Numbered from the stretch's first letter, positions 18,538 through 28,003 are shown. The stretch is DNA of 64,000 nt from Ornithobacterium rhinotracheale DSM 15997 (GCF_000265465.1 NC_018016.1:1974001-2038000); one strand, 5' to 3'. Notes: generated by a model from the sequence alone, not told the origin. Numbers and translations: made by a program.

Positions 18538-20595
18538 ATGCCAGAAATCAATAACAATAATAATAACAATAGAAATAAGCCTACTTTTAATCTAAATTGG
18601 CTTTACACTTCGCTTGCTATATTTTTGATTGGGTGGTTTTTCTTTATGAACGATGCCTTTCAATCAAAATCTAAAAAAATTCAAGAAAATCAATTTTTTG
18701 AATATGTAGAAAAAGGTTATGTAAAGAAATATGTATTTAATAAAGACAGCGATGTGGTAGATGTGTATCTTACCGATGCTGCTTTAGAAAATCCAGAGTT
18801 TAAAGGACTTAAACAAGAGTCTGGTATTATGGGACAAAGCCCAAATATGACTTTTAAAGTACTTTCTAAAACCGATTTTGCACGCAAAATGGATCAGTTG
18901 CCAAAAGAAGCGACCGAGCATTTAAAGAGTGATATTGAGGAAGAAAGTGTTTGGACAAGTTTATTGATCAATGTGGGCGTTTGGTTCTTATTGATTTTTA
19001 TTCTTTGGAGTTTTGTATTCCGTCGCATGGGCGGAGGCGGAGGTCCTGGCGGACAAATCTTTAACATAGGGAAATCTCGTGCAAAATTGTATGATGAAAA
19101 CGATAAAGTAAAAGTTTCATTTAGAGATGTCGCAGGACTAGAAGGAGCTAAAGAAGAAGTAGAAGAAATCGTAGAATTTCTTAAAAATCCAGATAAATAT
19201 ACCCAATTGGGAGGTAAAATTCCTAAAGGTGCCTTGCTTGTAGGCCCTCCAGGTACAGGTAAAACGCTTTTGGCTAAAGCCGTAGCAGGAGAGGCAAAAG
19301 TACCGTTTTTCTCGCTTTCAGGTTCCGATTTTGTGGAAATGTTTGTGGGAGTAGGAGCTTCGAGAGTAAGAGATTTATTTAAAAAGGCTAAAGAAAAATC
19401 GCCTTCAATCATATTTATCGATGAGATAGATGCCATTGGTCGTGCGCGTGGCAAAAATGCGATGACTGGCGGAAACGATGAGCGCGAAAATACATTGAAT
19501 CAGTTGCTTACCGAGATGGATGGCTTTGGAACAGATACTAATGTAATCGTGCTTGCTGCGACCAACCGTGCCGATATTTTGGACAAAGCCTTGATGCGTG
19601 CAGGTCGTTTTGATCGAAGAATCTATGTGGATTTACCAGAAATCCATGAGCGTCAAGAAATTTTTAAAGTGCATACAAGAAATTTAAAAATTAAAGATGA
19701 ACTTGATATTGAATTTCTAGCCAAACAAACACCTGGATTTAGTGGAGCAGATATTGCTAACTTGTGTAACGAGGCCGCTTTAATTGCCGCGAGAAAAGGA
19801 AAATCAGCGATAGATAAACAAGATTTCTTGGATGCGGTAGATAGAATTATCGGAGGTCTAGAGAAAAAAGGCAAGATTATTAAGCCTCAAGAAAAACGCA
19901 GAATAGCATTCCACGAGGCAGGACATGCAACTGTGAGCTGGTTGCTAGAACACGCTTCGCCATTGGTCAAGGTTACTATTGTTCCGCGTGGTCGTTCGCT
20001 AGGAGCTGCTTGGTATTTGCCAGAAGAAAGACAAATCACCACGCCAAGCCAATTAAAAGATGAAATGTGTGCTCTTTTAGGTGGGCGTGCTGCCGAGCAA
20101 GTGATTTTTGGAGATTACTCAACAGGAGCACAAAACGACTTGGAGCGAGCCTTTAAACAAGCCAATGCCATGGTTACGATTTATGGATTGAGCGACAAAG
20201 TGGGGCACATTTCGTATTATGACAGTTCTGGACAATCGGATTACAGCTTCAGCAAGCCGTATTCTGAAAAAACAGCTGAATTAATCGATAGCGAAATTAA
20301 AGCTTTGATAGATGAGCAATACCAGCGTTGTATTGATTTGCTGACAGAGAACAAAGATAAATTATCTGAATTGGCAAAAATCCTCATTGAGAAGGAGGTC
20401 ATTTTCCGTGATGATTTGGAAAAAATCTTTGGAAAACGTGTTTTTGACGAAGAAAATGATTTGGTAGCAGATTCTGTGAGCCAATCGCATAGAAAGCCAG
20501 AAGTGCAAGATTTACCTGAAAGCACAGAGTTGCCTTCGTCAAACGATTTGCCAGAAAACAACAATGACACTCCATCGCTTGAGAATTTAGGCTAA
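18538..20595 (+). CDS. ftsH: ATP-dependent zinc metalloprotease FtsH
   Basis: This 685-aa membrane AAA+ protease degrades misfolded and short-lived membrane and cytosolic proteins. Two transmembrane segments (about 20-37 and 137-160) flank a periplasmic domain. The AAA module has Walker A GPPGTGKT (about 236-243), Walker [10 protein letters not shown] and the SRH region ([20 protein letters not shown]). The zinc site HEAGH is at about 459-463. A glycine-rich linker ([10 protein letters not shown]) follows the second membrane helix. The acidic, low-complexity C-terminus ([14 protein letters not shown]) is common in Flavobacteriia. A 20-bp-stem terminator lies downstream. Confidence 0.97.
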   Translation: MPEINNNNNNNRNKPTFNLNWLYTSLAIFLIGWFFFMNDAFQSKSKKIQENQFFEYVEKGYVKKYVFNKDSDVVDVYLTDAALENPEFKGLKQESGIMGQSPNMTFKVLSKTDFARKMDQLPKEATEHLKSDIEEESVWTSLLINVGVWFLLIFILWSFVFRRMGGGGGPGGQIFNIGKSRAKLYDENDKVKVSFRDVAGLEGAKEEVEEIVEFLKNPDKYTQLGGKIPKGALLVGPPGTGKTLLAKAVAGEAKVPFFSLSGSDFVEMFVGVGASRVRDLFKKAKEKSPSIIFIDEIDAIGRARGKNAMTGGNDERENTLNQLLTEMDGFGTDTNVIVLAATNRADILDKALMRAGRFDRRIYVDLPEIHERQEIFKVHTRNLKIKDELDIEFLAKQTPGFSGADIANLCNEAALIAARKGKSAIDKQDFLDAVDRIIGGLEKKGKIIKPQEKRRIAFHEAGHATVSWLLEHASPLVKVTIVPRGRSLGAAWYLPEERQITTPSQLKDEMCALLGGRAAEQVIFGDYSTGAQNDLERAFKQANAMVTIYGLSDKVGHISYYDSSGQSDYSFSKPYSEKTAELIDSEIKALIDEQYQRCIDLLTENKDKLSELAKILIEKEVIFRDDLEKIFGKRVFDEENDLVADSVSQSHRKPEVQDLPESTELPSSNDLPENNNDTPSLENLG

Positions 20596-20614
20596 GGATT
20601 TGTTTAAGATATTT

Positions 20615-20658
20615 AAAAACACATCGCGGGGTTCCTAAGAACCCCGCGATGTGTTTTT
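20615..20658 (+). terminator. Bidirectional terminator between ftsH and the receptor gene
   Basis: A perfect 20-bp stem (20615-20634 / 20639-20658) with loop CTAA carries the GC-rich core CATCGCGGGGTTC, A-rich on the left and T-rich on the right. It can stop ftsH on the plus strand and the receptor gene on the minus strand. Confidence 0.92.
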
Positions 20659-20678
20659 TTGTACGAAAAATAAGGAGA

Positions 20679-23057
20679 TTAATCTAGTCTCTTTACTTCA
20701 TCTTTATTACCAAGTTCTTTTTCTTTCACTCTAATTTTTTCGTTACCAAATTTATAACTAAAACCAAGAGTGAAACTTCTGTTATCATCATAAGTATTGT
20801 AAATCTGTTTAACGCCATTGGTATATGTTGTTACATTAGGAGAAGAGGTTTTAAATACATCATTAATCCTAGCGGTTAGTTGTAGCTTTTTATCCATAAA
20901 ATTCATTTTAAAGCCTAAATCTAGTTTCCAAAAAGGATCTATATTGAACATAAATTCATTTCCTCTTGTCTGTCCATAAAAAGATGCTTCTGCCTGAATA
21001 GTTCCTTCACGGTTTAACAGAAATACTTGGTTTGTGTATGCTTGAAATTTCCAGCCATTAAAAATTTTATCTGTTCCTAAATTTACATCTGTCATCGTTT
21101 CTTGATATACTCCAGAAATCATAGATGTAGTATTCCACCATTTAAATGGATTAAATAATATTGTTTGAGATGCGCCATAAGATTTTAAATTACCAACATT
21201 TTGAAATGTGTAGTATTGTTGTTTTTGATTAGTATCAACTTTGGGGATTTGACTGGCTATGTCTTCAATATAGTTAAAATACAATTCAGTAATAAATGCC
21301 TTTTTTAATATGTATTTAAATCTTATTTCATTCGAGAAACTAGGTTGCAAATTAGGGTTACCTTCAACATAAGAATTAGCATTAATATAGAATTTAAAAG
21401 GGTTTAATCTAGCAAAACTTGGTCTATTGATGCGTCTATTTAAAGATAAATTAAATATATTGTTTATATCCTTGGTATAAGATAAATATAGGGTTGGGAA
21501 TAGTTGTACATAATTCTTTTTATTCACTTGGTTTAAATTTTTAGAAAATCCTTCGGTTTGAGTGAATTCTGAACGAAGTCCTAATTTAGCTTGTAAATTT
21601 TCATTAAACTTTTTAGATATATCCAAATATAATGCTTGAATATCTTCTGTATATTTAAATGCATTGCTTTTATTTTGAGAAAATACAGGGATTCCATTAC
21701 TTAGATCATAAAAATTAACATCATTATTAGTTGTTGTTCTAGCAATCTTACCACCATAAGAATAGTTAGCAAATTTGGTCGGATGTTGAAAATCTACTTT
21801 AGCACTATAATTTTCAATATTTTGAATTCCAGTATTATTAGTCTTTTGAAATGTTGAGTGATACCCCGATTGTTCACTTTTAAATTCTCTATCTTTATTG
21901 TTTTTATAATTAAAATAATCTAAATCTATAAACATCTCACTGCCTAAGGTGTCTAATTTCTGAGAGTAATGCACATTCAAGATGTTATTTATGGTTTTTT
22001 GTTTCATTCCCCCTATGTTTTTTACTTTTCCTATTAAGGTATTATGTGTATTCATGATGAATGTGTTACTGTTCTTGATTGAATTAGGTTTTTTATAATC
22101 TCCTGAGTAAAAGATTCCTATGTTGGATTTGTTACTTATTTGATAATCAATCCCTAATTTTCCAGAAATATAATCACTAGCTATTTTGGTTTTTATTGTA
22201 TCTTTCCATACTCCTGCAGGATAATAAATATTCATTTTAGTTAGTTTTTGGGAGTGTCCATTTTTTCCATCTATAGAGGCAAATATTTTCCATTTTTGAT
22301 GACTGTAATTAAAGGTGTTGCCTAATTGTGTTGCTGGATATGTTGTCTGTGTGTAAGAGGTTCTAATTTGATTATTCCAAGAATTTTCTTTTGGTCTTTT
22401 TAAAATAATATTGATAAGGCCTCCATTTCCTTCAGCTTGGTACTTTGCTGGTGGTGTGCTAATTACTTCAATATTTTTAATATCATCAGAAGAAAAACTA
22501 CTTAAGTAGCTCACTAATTCCTCTCCAGATAGAGGAACAACCCTATCATTGATTAAGACCCTTGCACCTGATTTGCCTATGATATTTATGTTATTATTAT
22601 TTACTTGAACACTTGGCGTAACCTTAAGCAAATCTAAAGCATTCCCGTTGCTAGAAGATACAGAATTTTCAACATTAAATACCAGCCTATCAACTTTTTG
22701 GTCGATCATTTTTTTTCTCGCTACAACTACAAATTCTTTTAATGTTGTACCTCCCTCTTTTAAAATTATAGTTCCAAGTTCAAATGTCTTTGGCTTAATT
22801 GTTTGAGTTTCCAATCCTACAAAACTTATTTCAATACGATCTACAGGTTTTTTATCCTCTACTTCCAAATTAAAGTCACCATTATTGTCGGTAATAGTAC
22901 CTTCAATAATGTTATTATTCTCGTCTATAGCTAAGATGTCTGCATATGGAACTGGTATTTGTTGCTCATCAATTATCTTTCCCTTGTATGTTATAGTTTG
23001 GGAAAAAACTATAGTACTAAGCATTAGCAATAAAAAATTTAAAATTACATTTCTCAT
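20679..23057 (-). CDS. Outer-membrane beta-barrel receptor (PF14905-like TonB-dependent)
   Basis: The 792-aa protein has a signal peptide (MRNVILNFLLLMLSTIVFSQ), a carboxypeptidase-like domain (YKGKIIDEQQIPVPYADILA), a plug (LLKVTPSVQVNNNNINIIGK, EVISTPPAKYQAEGNGGLIN) and a barrel of the outer_membrane_beta-barrel family. It ends in a short charged tail (EKELGNKDEVKRLD) after the last strand (FTLGFSYKFG). No SusD partner follows, so it is not a Sus system. It is visibly AT-richer than ftsH. Two copies of the 18-bp palindrome precede it, one exactly 21 nt upstream of its -7 box, and the LuxR-type regulator is divergent. The ligand is unknown. Confidence 0.88.
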   Translation of the reverse strand: MRNVILNFLLLMLSTIVFSQTITYKGKIIDEQQIPVPYADILAIDENNNIIEGTITDNNGDFNLEVEDKKPVDRIEISFVGLETQTIKPKTFELGTIILKEGGTTLKEFVVVARKKMIDQKVDRLVFNVENSVSSSNGNALDLLKVTPSVQVNNNNINIIGKSGARVLINDRVVPLSGEELVSYLSSFSSDDIKNIEVISTPPAKYQAEGNGGLINIILKRPKENSWNNQIRTSYTQTTYPATQLGNTFNYSHQKWKIFASIDGKNGHSQKLTKMNIYYPAGVWKDTIKTKIASDYISGKLGIDYQISNKSNIGIFYSGDYKKPNSIKNSNTFIMNTHNTLIGKVKNIGGMKQKTINNILNVHYSQKLDTLGSEMFIDLDYFNYKNNKDREFKSEQSGYHSTFQKTNNTGIQNIENYSAKVDFQHPTKFANYSYGGKIARTTTNNDVNFYDLSNGIPVFSQNKSNAFKYTEDIQALYLDISKKFNENLQAKLGLRSEFTQTEGFSKNLNQVNKKNYVQLFPTLYLSYTKDINNIFNLSLNRRINRPSFARLNPFKFYINANSYVEGNPNLQPSFSNEIRFKYILKKAFITELYFNYIEDIASQIPKVDTNQKQQYYTFQNVGNLKSYGASQTILFNPFKWWNTTSMISGVYQETMTDVNLGTDKIFNGWKFQAYTNQVFLLNREGTIQAEASFYGQTRGNEFMFNIDPFWKLDLGFKMNFMDKKLQLTARINDVFKTSSPNVTTYTNGVKQIYNTYDDNRSFTLGFSYKFGNEKIRVKEKELGNKDEVKRLD

Positions 23058-23093
23058 AAATTCTGTTTTTAATTAATTACTTATTTTACATTA

Positions 23094-23101
23094 CGAAATT
23101 A
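23094..23101 (-). promoter_or_regulatory. -7 box (TAATTTCG) of the receptor gene
   Basis: On the minus strand TAATTTCG lies exactly 21 nt downstream of the palindrome at 23123-23140. The spacing is the same as that before the ThiF-like gene, which is the main reason for calling this imperfect TAnnTTTG match. Confidence 0.6.
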
Positions 23102-23122
23102 GGTGATATTGTTTGAATAATA

Positions 23123-23140
23123 ATTACACAAAAGTGTAGT
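23123..23140. promoter_or_regulatory. Operator copy 1 (ATTACAC-N4-GTGTAGT)
   Basis: An 18-bp inverted repeat with 7-bp arms and a 4-bp spacer, one mismatch from the perfect ACTACAC-N4-GTGTAGT. It lies 66 nt upstream of the receptor ATG. It is probably a dimer site for the adjacent LuxR-type regulator. Confidence 0.72.
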
Positions 23141-23161
23141 AATTTTCTGATCTATAGTAAA

Positions 23162-23179
23162 CTACAAAAAAGTGTAGTT
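23162..23179. promoter_or_regulatory. Operator copy 2 (ACTACAA-N4-GTGTAGT)
   Basis: This is the second 18-bp inverted repeat of the same 7-4-7 design, one mismatch from perfect. Its centre is 39 bp from copy 1, which puts both on roughly the same helix face. It lies between the receptor and luxR genes. Confidence 0.72.
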
Positions 23180-23253
23180 TCTTTTATAAATAGTTGTAGA
23201 AATAAAGCTGTTGGAAAATAAACGAAAGTTTCTTTGTTTAACATTTTTTTCTC

Positions 23254-23261
23254 TATATTTG
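23254..23261 (+). promoter_or_regulatory. -7 box (TATATTTG) of the LuxR-type gene
   Basis: TATATTTG lies 28 nt upstream of the regulator ATG; TTTG at 23233-23236 could be the -33 element with a 17-nt spacer. Confidence 0.6.
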
Positions 23262-23289
23262 AAAATAAAAATTAACTATTTGTTTAAAT

Positions 23290-24045
23290 ATGAACAACAA
23301 TCCATTTTTTTTTGATAAAAACACTATTAATAAGCTTTCTGAGAAAGAATTAAAACAGACATATAATTATTTAGCTACGATAGAAGCCTTTTCTAGAGTT
23401 ACTTATAGTAGCGTTTATGTTATAGATTATCAGAAAAAAGGGTTTGACTTTGTTTCCCATAATCCCTTATTTTTATGTGGTCATAGTCCTGAAGAGGTTC
23501 AAGAAATGGGATATGCTTTTTACTTCAAATATGTTCCTGAAGAAGATTTGGAACTTTTATTGAAAATAAATACAACAGGATTTGAATTTTTTCATAAAAT
23601 ACCTGTAGACGAAAGACTTTTATACACTCTTTCTTACGATTTTCATCTTAGAAATAATGAGGGGAAAACGGTGTTGGTTAATCAAAAAATTACGCCGATA
23701 TATTTAACAGATGAAGGGAAAATATGGAAAGCAATATGTGTTGTTTCAATCTCAGAAAAGAAAAACTCTGGAAATATTACACTTTATAAAAAAGGGAGAA
23801 ATATAAAATTAGTTTATAATATAGAGGGGGATTACTGGAAAGAGGAGGAGAGATTAAAACTTTCTGAAAGAGAGAAAGAGATATTGATTTATTCAGCAAG
23901 AGGTTTTTCTATCGCTCAGATAGCTGAAGCAATTTTTGTATCGGCAGATACAGTAAAGTTTCATAGAAAAAAAATGTTTGAAAAATTAGGTGTTTCAAAT
24001 ATTTCTGAAGCTATTTTTTTTGCGACTAATAATCAATTGATATAA
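23290..24045 (+). CDS. LuxR-family transcriptional regulator with PAS-like N-terminus
   Basis: The 251-aa protein has an N-terminal sensory part with a PAS-like pattern (SSVYVIDYQKKGFDFVSHNP, YFKYVPEEDLELL). The C-terminal LuxR/FixJ helix-turn-helix runs from about 195 to 251: LSEREKEILIYSARGFSIAQ, then IFVSADTVKFHRKKMFEKLG. There is no receiver domain with a phospho-acceptor Asp, so it may bind a ligand directly. It is divergent from the receptor and convergent with the ThiF-like gene. The three nearby palindromes sit upstream of those two genes, making this protein their likely activator. The signal is unknown. Confidence 0.87.
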   Translation: MNNNPFFFDKNTINKLSEKELKQTYNYLATIEAFSRVTYSSVYVIDYQKKGFDFVSHNPLFLCGHSPEEVQEMGYAFYFKYVPEEDLELLLKINTTGFEFFHKIPVDERLLYTLSYDFHLRNNEGKTVLVNQKITPIYLTDEGKIWKAICVVSISEKKNSGNITLYKKGRNIKLVYNIEGDYWKEEERLKLSEREKEILIYSARGFSIAQIAEAIFVSADTVKFHRKKMFEKLGVSNISEAIFFATNNQLI

Positions 24046-24048
24046 TAG

Positions 24049-24804
24049 CTACTCATTGGCGATAGTAGATAAATAAAATTCTGGAAATGTTTTAACTCTT
24101 TTCTTTGTTGCTATTCTAAAGATAAGATCTGTACACATTGAAGCAGCAAGCCAAGAGGCGACAGAAAGTTGTGGAGGAGGAGATGAGATATTTTCATTTT
24201 TATATTTTTCGATTATCTTTTCAATCCAAACCTGAGGTGAGTTCCAAAATCTCATATAGCTAGTGGAGTATTTTATAACTTTCAACTCATTTAGCAATTC
24301 ATCATCTTTATTGATTATATCCAATAATAAACCTTTTGGTGATATAATTGTAACTAATCCACCCCATCCTAGATTAAAAGGATGCAAAATTGGAATTTCT
24401 TTCTCTTGACATATTTTGTCAAAAAGTTGAGGCATTTTAGAATTGAAATCTATGGCATTAATAGCTATTTTATTATTATCTATAATAGATTCTATATTAT
24501 CAATATCTATAAATAGATTGTAAGATTTTATTTTAGCATCAGGATTAATGCCTAGTAGTCTCCTTTTTAAAGCTTCAGCTTTATTGTTTCCAATATCATC
24601 CATTAGATAGTTTTGGTGATTTAAATTGGAAAGTTCAACAGAATTGCCATCTACAATGTTTATATGCTCAAATCCAAGTCTTAGAGCGCACTCAGCTATC
24701 ACACTTCCAATGCCACTACCAGCTATAAGTATAGGGGTGTCTTTTATAAGTGTTTGCTCTTCAGGGCTTATGTACATTCCATTCCTATTATATCTTGAGT
24801 CCAT
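24049..24804 (-). CDS. ThiF/MoeB/HesA-family E1-like adenylyltransferase
   Basis: The 251-aa protein has the E1 Rossmann core: ILIAGSGIGSVIAECALRLG for ATP binding, then NIVDGNSVELSNLNHQNYLM and DIGNNKAEALKRRLLGINPD. I see no CxxC zinc pairs and no obvious catalytic Cys, unlike classical ThiF/MoeB. A C-terminal helix (SVASWLAASMCTDLIFRIAT) matches the family. It may activate a C-terminal carboxylate of a small protein or a free acid, but no ubiquitin-like or peptide partner is seen next to it. A perfect palindrome is exactly 21 nt upstream of its -7 box, tying it to the receptor. The stop is 3 bp from the convergent luxR stop. Confidence 0.82.
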   Translation of the reverse strand: MDSRYNRNGMYISPEEQTLIKDTPILIAGSGIGSVIAECALRLGFEHINIVDGNSVELSNLNHQNYLMDDIGNNKAEALKRRLLGINPDAKIKSYNLFIDIDNIESIIDNNKIAINAIDFNSKMPQLFDKICQEKEIPILHPFNLGWGGLVTIISPKGLLLDIINKDDELLNELKVIKYSTSYMRFWNSPQVWIEKIIEKYKNENISSPPPQLSVASWLAASMCTDLIFRIATKKRVKTFPEFYLSTIANE

Positions 24805-24823
24805 AATTTATTATTTCATAGGG

Positions 24824-24831
24824 TAAAGGTA
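24824..24831 (-). promoter_or_regulatory. -7 box (TACCTTTA) of the ThiF-like gene
   Basis: On the minus strand TACCTTTA lies exactly 21 nt below the palindrome at 24853-24870 and about 20 nt above the ATG. Confidence 0.6.
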
Positions 24832-24852
24832 TTATTAAATACAATATTTAAT

Positions 24853-24870
24853 ACTACACCAAAGTGTAGT
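24853..24870. promoter_or_regulatory. Operator copy 3 (perfect ACTACAC-CAAA-GTGTAGT)
   Basis: This is a perfect 7-4-7 inverted repeat, 49 nt upstream of the ThiF-like ATG. It is the same design as the two sites upstream of the receptor gene 1.7 kb away. Confidence 0.78.
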
Positions 24871-24900
24871 TTTTATAAACAAAGAATAAAAACCTTTAGC

Positions 24901-24932
24901 AAAAAAAATACCCAGCGAAATGGCTGAGTATT
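24901..24932 (-). terminator. Terminator of cydB (minus strand)
   Basis: AATACCCAGC (24907-24916) pairs with GCTGAGTATT (24923-24932) with one mismatch. Read on the minus strand it is followed by a T8 tract (A run 24901-24908). Confidence 0.7.
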
Positions 24933-24956
24933 CTTGATTCTTTAATTAAAAAAGGC

Positions 24957-25994
24957 TTAATAGCTATGCTCGTCTAATTCTACTTTGCCCCAGAAAGTTT
25001 TGTAGACAAAGAAGGTGTAGCCCAGCACGAGCGGTCCGCCGATTGCTACGATAAGCATCATGATTTTGAGCGATTTGGTAGACGCCGCTGCATTATACAC
25101 TGTGATGCTGTTGGCAAGGTCGTTGGTGTTTCTTAAAAGTTCAGGGTAAAGTTCTACCGCCACGAGCATCATCATAAAACTCAAAGTTAGAGAAGAGAAA
25201 AGAAACGCTCCACGGAAGTTCTTTTTGTGTGCCAAGCGTGGTACATTAGCAATGCTCAAAAATCCCAAAATTGGGAAGATAAAATAATAAGGTTCAGCCA
25301 TTAAATCATCGTACAAATGTGGGATGAATGTAAGTGCATAAGCCGTTGTGATGGTGAAAATAATTATAAATAGAATTACGGCTCTTTTTAAAATATTTTC
25401 TAACTGAAGAAATAGCTGTCCGCGTGTTTTGATGAGCAAATATATCGCGCCGTGCATTACAAAAAGTGCCAAAATACTTAATCCGCAAAGGATAGAAAAC
25501 GGATTTAGAAATTGGAAAAAGGCACTTCCCGCATATTCTAGCTCATGATTGAGTGGTATCCCCTGTAAGATGTTTCCAAGCACTACGCCAAGCAAAAATG
25601 CCAAAAGATTAGACGAAACGAAATAGGAAATATCCCAAGTTCTTTTCCACCAGCGCATGTTTTCTTTTCCACGGAATTCAATGGAAACGGCACGGAAAAT
25701 CAGACAAACCAAAAATAGCATAAATGGAATGTACATTGCCGAAAAAAGTGTGGCATAAAACAACGGAAAGCCCGCAAACAACGCACCACCACCGATGACA
25801 AGCCAAACCTCGTTACCATCCCACACAGGACCAATGGCATTGAGCGCAATACGGCGGTGATCTTCTCGCTTGAAAAATAAGTGCAACGCACCTGCGCCAA
25901 AGTCGAAGCCATCTAAAATGGCGTAACCCGAAAATAATGCACCTACTACCAAAAACCACCAAGTGGGATAATCGATTCCTAATAAAGTTTCCAT
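24957..25994 (-). CDS. cydB: Cytochrome bd ubiquinol oxidase subunit II
   Basis: This 345-aa integral membrane protein has about nine hydrophobic helices. It matches CydB: YPTWWFLVVGALFSGYAILD, DGFDFGAGALHLFF, GPVWDGNEVWLVIGGGALFA and EFRGKENMRWWKRTWDISY. With CydA it forms the high-affinity bd oxidase used at low oxygen. Normally cydA lies directly upstream. Here the upstream gene is the LTA-synthase-like sulfatase, 16 bp away, and no cydA is present in the window, so the genes are either split in this genome or rearranged. A minus-strand terminator follows the gene. Confidence 0.93.
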   Translation of the reverse strand: METLLGIDYPTWWFLVVGALFSGYAILDGFDFGAGALHLFFKREDHRRIALNAIGPVWDGNEVWLVIGGGALFAGFPLFYATLFSAMYIPFMLFLVCLIFRAVSIEFRGKENMRWWKRTWDISYFVSSNLLAFLLGVVLGNILQGIPLNHELEYAGSAFFQFLNPFSILCGLSILALFVMHGAIYLLIKTRGQLFLQLENILKRAVILFIIIFTITTAYALTFIPHLYDDLMAEPYYFIFPILGFLSIANVPRLAHKKNFRGAFLFSSLTLSFMMMLVAVELYPELLRNTNDLANSITVYNAAASTKSLKIMMLIVAIGGPLVLGYTFFVYKTFWGKVELDEHSY

Positions 25995-26010
25995 AGGTAT
26001 TGCTTAAATT

Positions 26011-27942
26011 TTAATTTGTTAAATTTCTATCTATAATTCTTTCGTTATAATCTTGGAACCATTTTTTTACCAATTCTTCCGCCTTTTGGTGCTGTGGTAA
26101 ATTGCGTTCAGAGATTAAATTATGCGCCAAATCGGCGTTGTTTCGTTTATAAATCCCAATGACATCTTTGCCATCGAAGATGTAAATATAATCATTAATG
26201 ATGAATTGATTATTCACGCCAGTAGAATTAACGATAATATTGGGCTCCTCGCTATTTTCTTGCACCAAACTGCGTCCCCAGCTACGGAAAGGCTTGTTGT
26301 AGCCAATCAAATCGGTGAGCGTAGGGTAGATGTCGATTTGTTGTGCAGGCGTGGCTACTTCGCCATGAAGATTATAGTTTTCATTTGGGCTAAAGAATAA
26401 AATCGGAATTGCAAAACGATTCATCGTTTTTTGATACTCAGGATAGTAGACTTGGTTGGTGTGATCTGCTACAATCACAAAAATCGTGTTGTGGTACCAA
26501 GGCATCTTTTCTGCCGTTTTGAAAAATTGTTTCAATGCAAAATCTGAGTACTCAATCGGTTCGTGAATTGGAATTTTTCCTTGTTTAAATTTTCCGTTGT
26601 ATTTCTCAGGAATTTTAAACGGGTGATGAGACGAAACACTGAACAAAGTCGCCATAAAAGGCGATTGTTTTTGGTTAAGTGTCTTGGCAAAATATTGGAA
26701 AAATGGCTCGTCCCAGATTCCCCAAATTCCGTCGTAATCATCGTCGTTGTTGTATTCCGTTTTGCCATAATAATGATTAAATCCTAAAATATTCCCAAAG
26801 CCTAAAAAGCCCATGGAGCCATTAGGTGCCCCATGGAAAAACGAAGTATCGTAGCCCATATCGTTGCATACAGACACGATAGATTGTATTTTTTGATTGG
26901 CATACGGCGACGAGGTAAACGCATCTTTGAGCGAAGGAATTCCGCATAAAACCGAAGACATTCCGTGAATGGATTGTCTGCCATTGGCGTAAGCCTCGGT
27001 GAAAATTAAACTTTTGCCCGCCAAAGAATCCAAAAATGGCGTATAGGAAACAAAATCTGGAATTTGAGTATTTTTATTGAAAGCTCCGCTGTATTCTTTC
27101 CCAAAACTTTCCATGATAAAAATAACGATATTCGGTTTTTCGGGCGTTTCGCGAGGATAATATTTTATGGTCTTAATATCTCGCTCGGCCTCGGCGGTAG
27201 GATACCAATTTTCTTTTTTAAAACCATTGCTGCGAATTGTGCGAATCAGCGAAAAAGGGCTGTTCAGGACTAAATTCGCATTCACGGGCTTTTTGGTGTG
27301 GCGTCCCGCATCTACCATGTTGATGGGGCGTGTGCTATGCTGAAAATCACCACGGATTCCGCCCACGACTAAAACCGTAATCACGGCAATTTGCAATACC
27401 GAAATCCCAAAATATTTCCATAATTGCTCGGGCTTGTAGGTGCGAATTTTCACTTTCTTATACAAGAAAATCCAAAGAATCATCAGCCCAATGTACCAAA
27501 TCGGTATTGAGGGTTGAGATTTTATAGCTTCCCAGAATACGCGTGCTAAATTGGTTTCGTGTCCCACGACATCGAACACGGCAGAGGTGAGCCTACTTTG
27601 GCTAAACTTAAAATAAACAAAATCTCCAAAATTCAAGACATAAGCAATGCCATTGGTAATGAAATACCACCACATCAAAAAGGTTTGAAATCCTTTTCTA
27701 GTATTAATGTATAGTGGCAAAATACTCAGTAAAATAAAAACCGAGTTGATGTATAAAATCGCCGTGGTGTCAAAAGCTGTTCCGTAATAGCAAAGCCTAA
27801 ACAAATCTTTTGTGGAATCCACCGAAAGCAAATCGGCATTGTAGTAATAGAAAAGCAATCGCGCAATTTGGTAAAACACAAATACCAAAAGCAAGCGATA
27901 GGCAAGCACTTTAAGCTCGTTGAGGCGAGACCAATTTTTCAT
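26011..27942 (-). CDS. LTA synthase-family membrane sulfatase/phosphotransferase
   Basis: The 643-aa protein has about five N-terminal membrane helices (residues 12-190), then a large extracytoplasmic alkaline-phosphatase-fold domain. Motifs are IVIFIMESFGKEYSG (metal-binding Glu region), ANGRQSIHGMSSVLCGIPS with a Ser at the nucleophile position, FHGAPNGSMGF, and FVIVADHTNQ with the C-terminal metal ligands. In this family the enzyme transfers or hydrolyses phospho-alcohol head groups on envelope polymers or lipids. Gram-negative Bacteroidetes do not make LTA, so the true substrate is unknown. It lies 16 bp upstream of cydB and 61 bp downstream of ctlX. Confidence 0.87.
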   Translation of the reverse strand: MKNWSRLNELKVLAYRLLLVFVFYQIARLLFYYYNADLLSVDSTKDLFRLCYYGTAFDTTAILYINSVFILLSILPLYINTRKGFQTFLMWWYFITNGIAYVLNFGDFVYFKFSQSRLTSAVFDVVGHETNLARVFWEAIKSQPSIPIWYIGLMILWIFLYKKVKIRTYKPEQLWKYFGISVLQIAVITVLVVGGIRGDFQHSTRPINMVDAGRHTKKPVNANLVLNSPFSLIRTIRSNGFKKENWYPTAEAERDIKTIKYYPRETPEKPNIVIFIMESFGKEYSGAFNKNTQIPDFVSYTPFLDSLAGKSLIFTEAYANGRQSIHGMSSVLCGIPSLKDAFTSSPYANQKIQSIVSVCNDMGYDTSFFHGAPNGSMGFLGFGNILGFNHYYGKTEYNNDDDYDGIWGIWDEPFFQYFAKTLNQKQSPFMATLFSVSSHHPFKIPEKYNGKFKQGKIPIHEPIEYSDFALKQFFKTAEKMPWYHNTIFVIVADHTNQVYYPEYQKTMNRFAIPILFFSPNENYNLHGEVATPAQQIDIYPTLTDLIGYNKPFRSWGRSLVQENSEEPNIIVNSTGVNNQFIINDYIYIFDGKDVIGIYKRNNADLAHNLISERNLPQHQKAEELVKKWFQDYNERIIDRNLTN

Positions 27943-28003
27943 TTCTCAAAATTTAAAAAATGCCGAAAATTCGACATTTTGATACATTTTTTTTAGGATT
28001 AAA

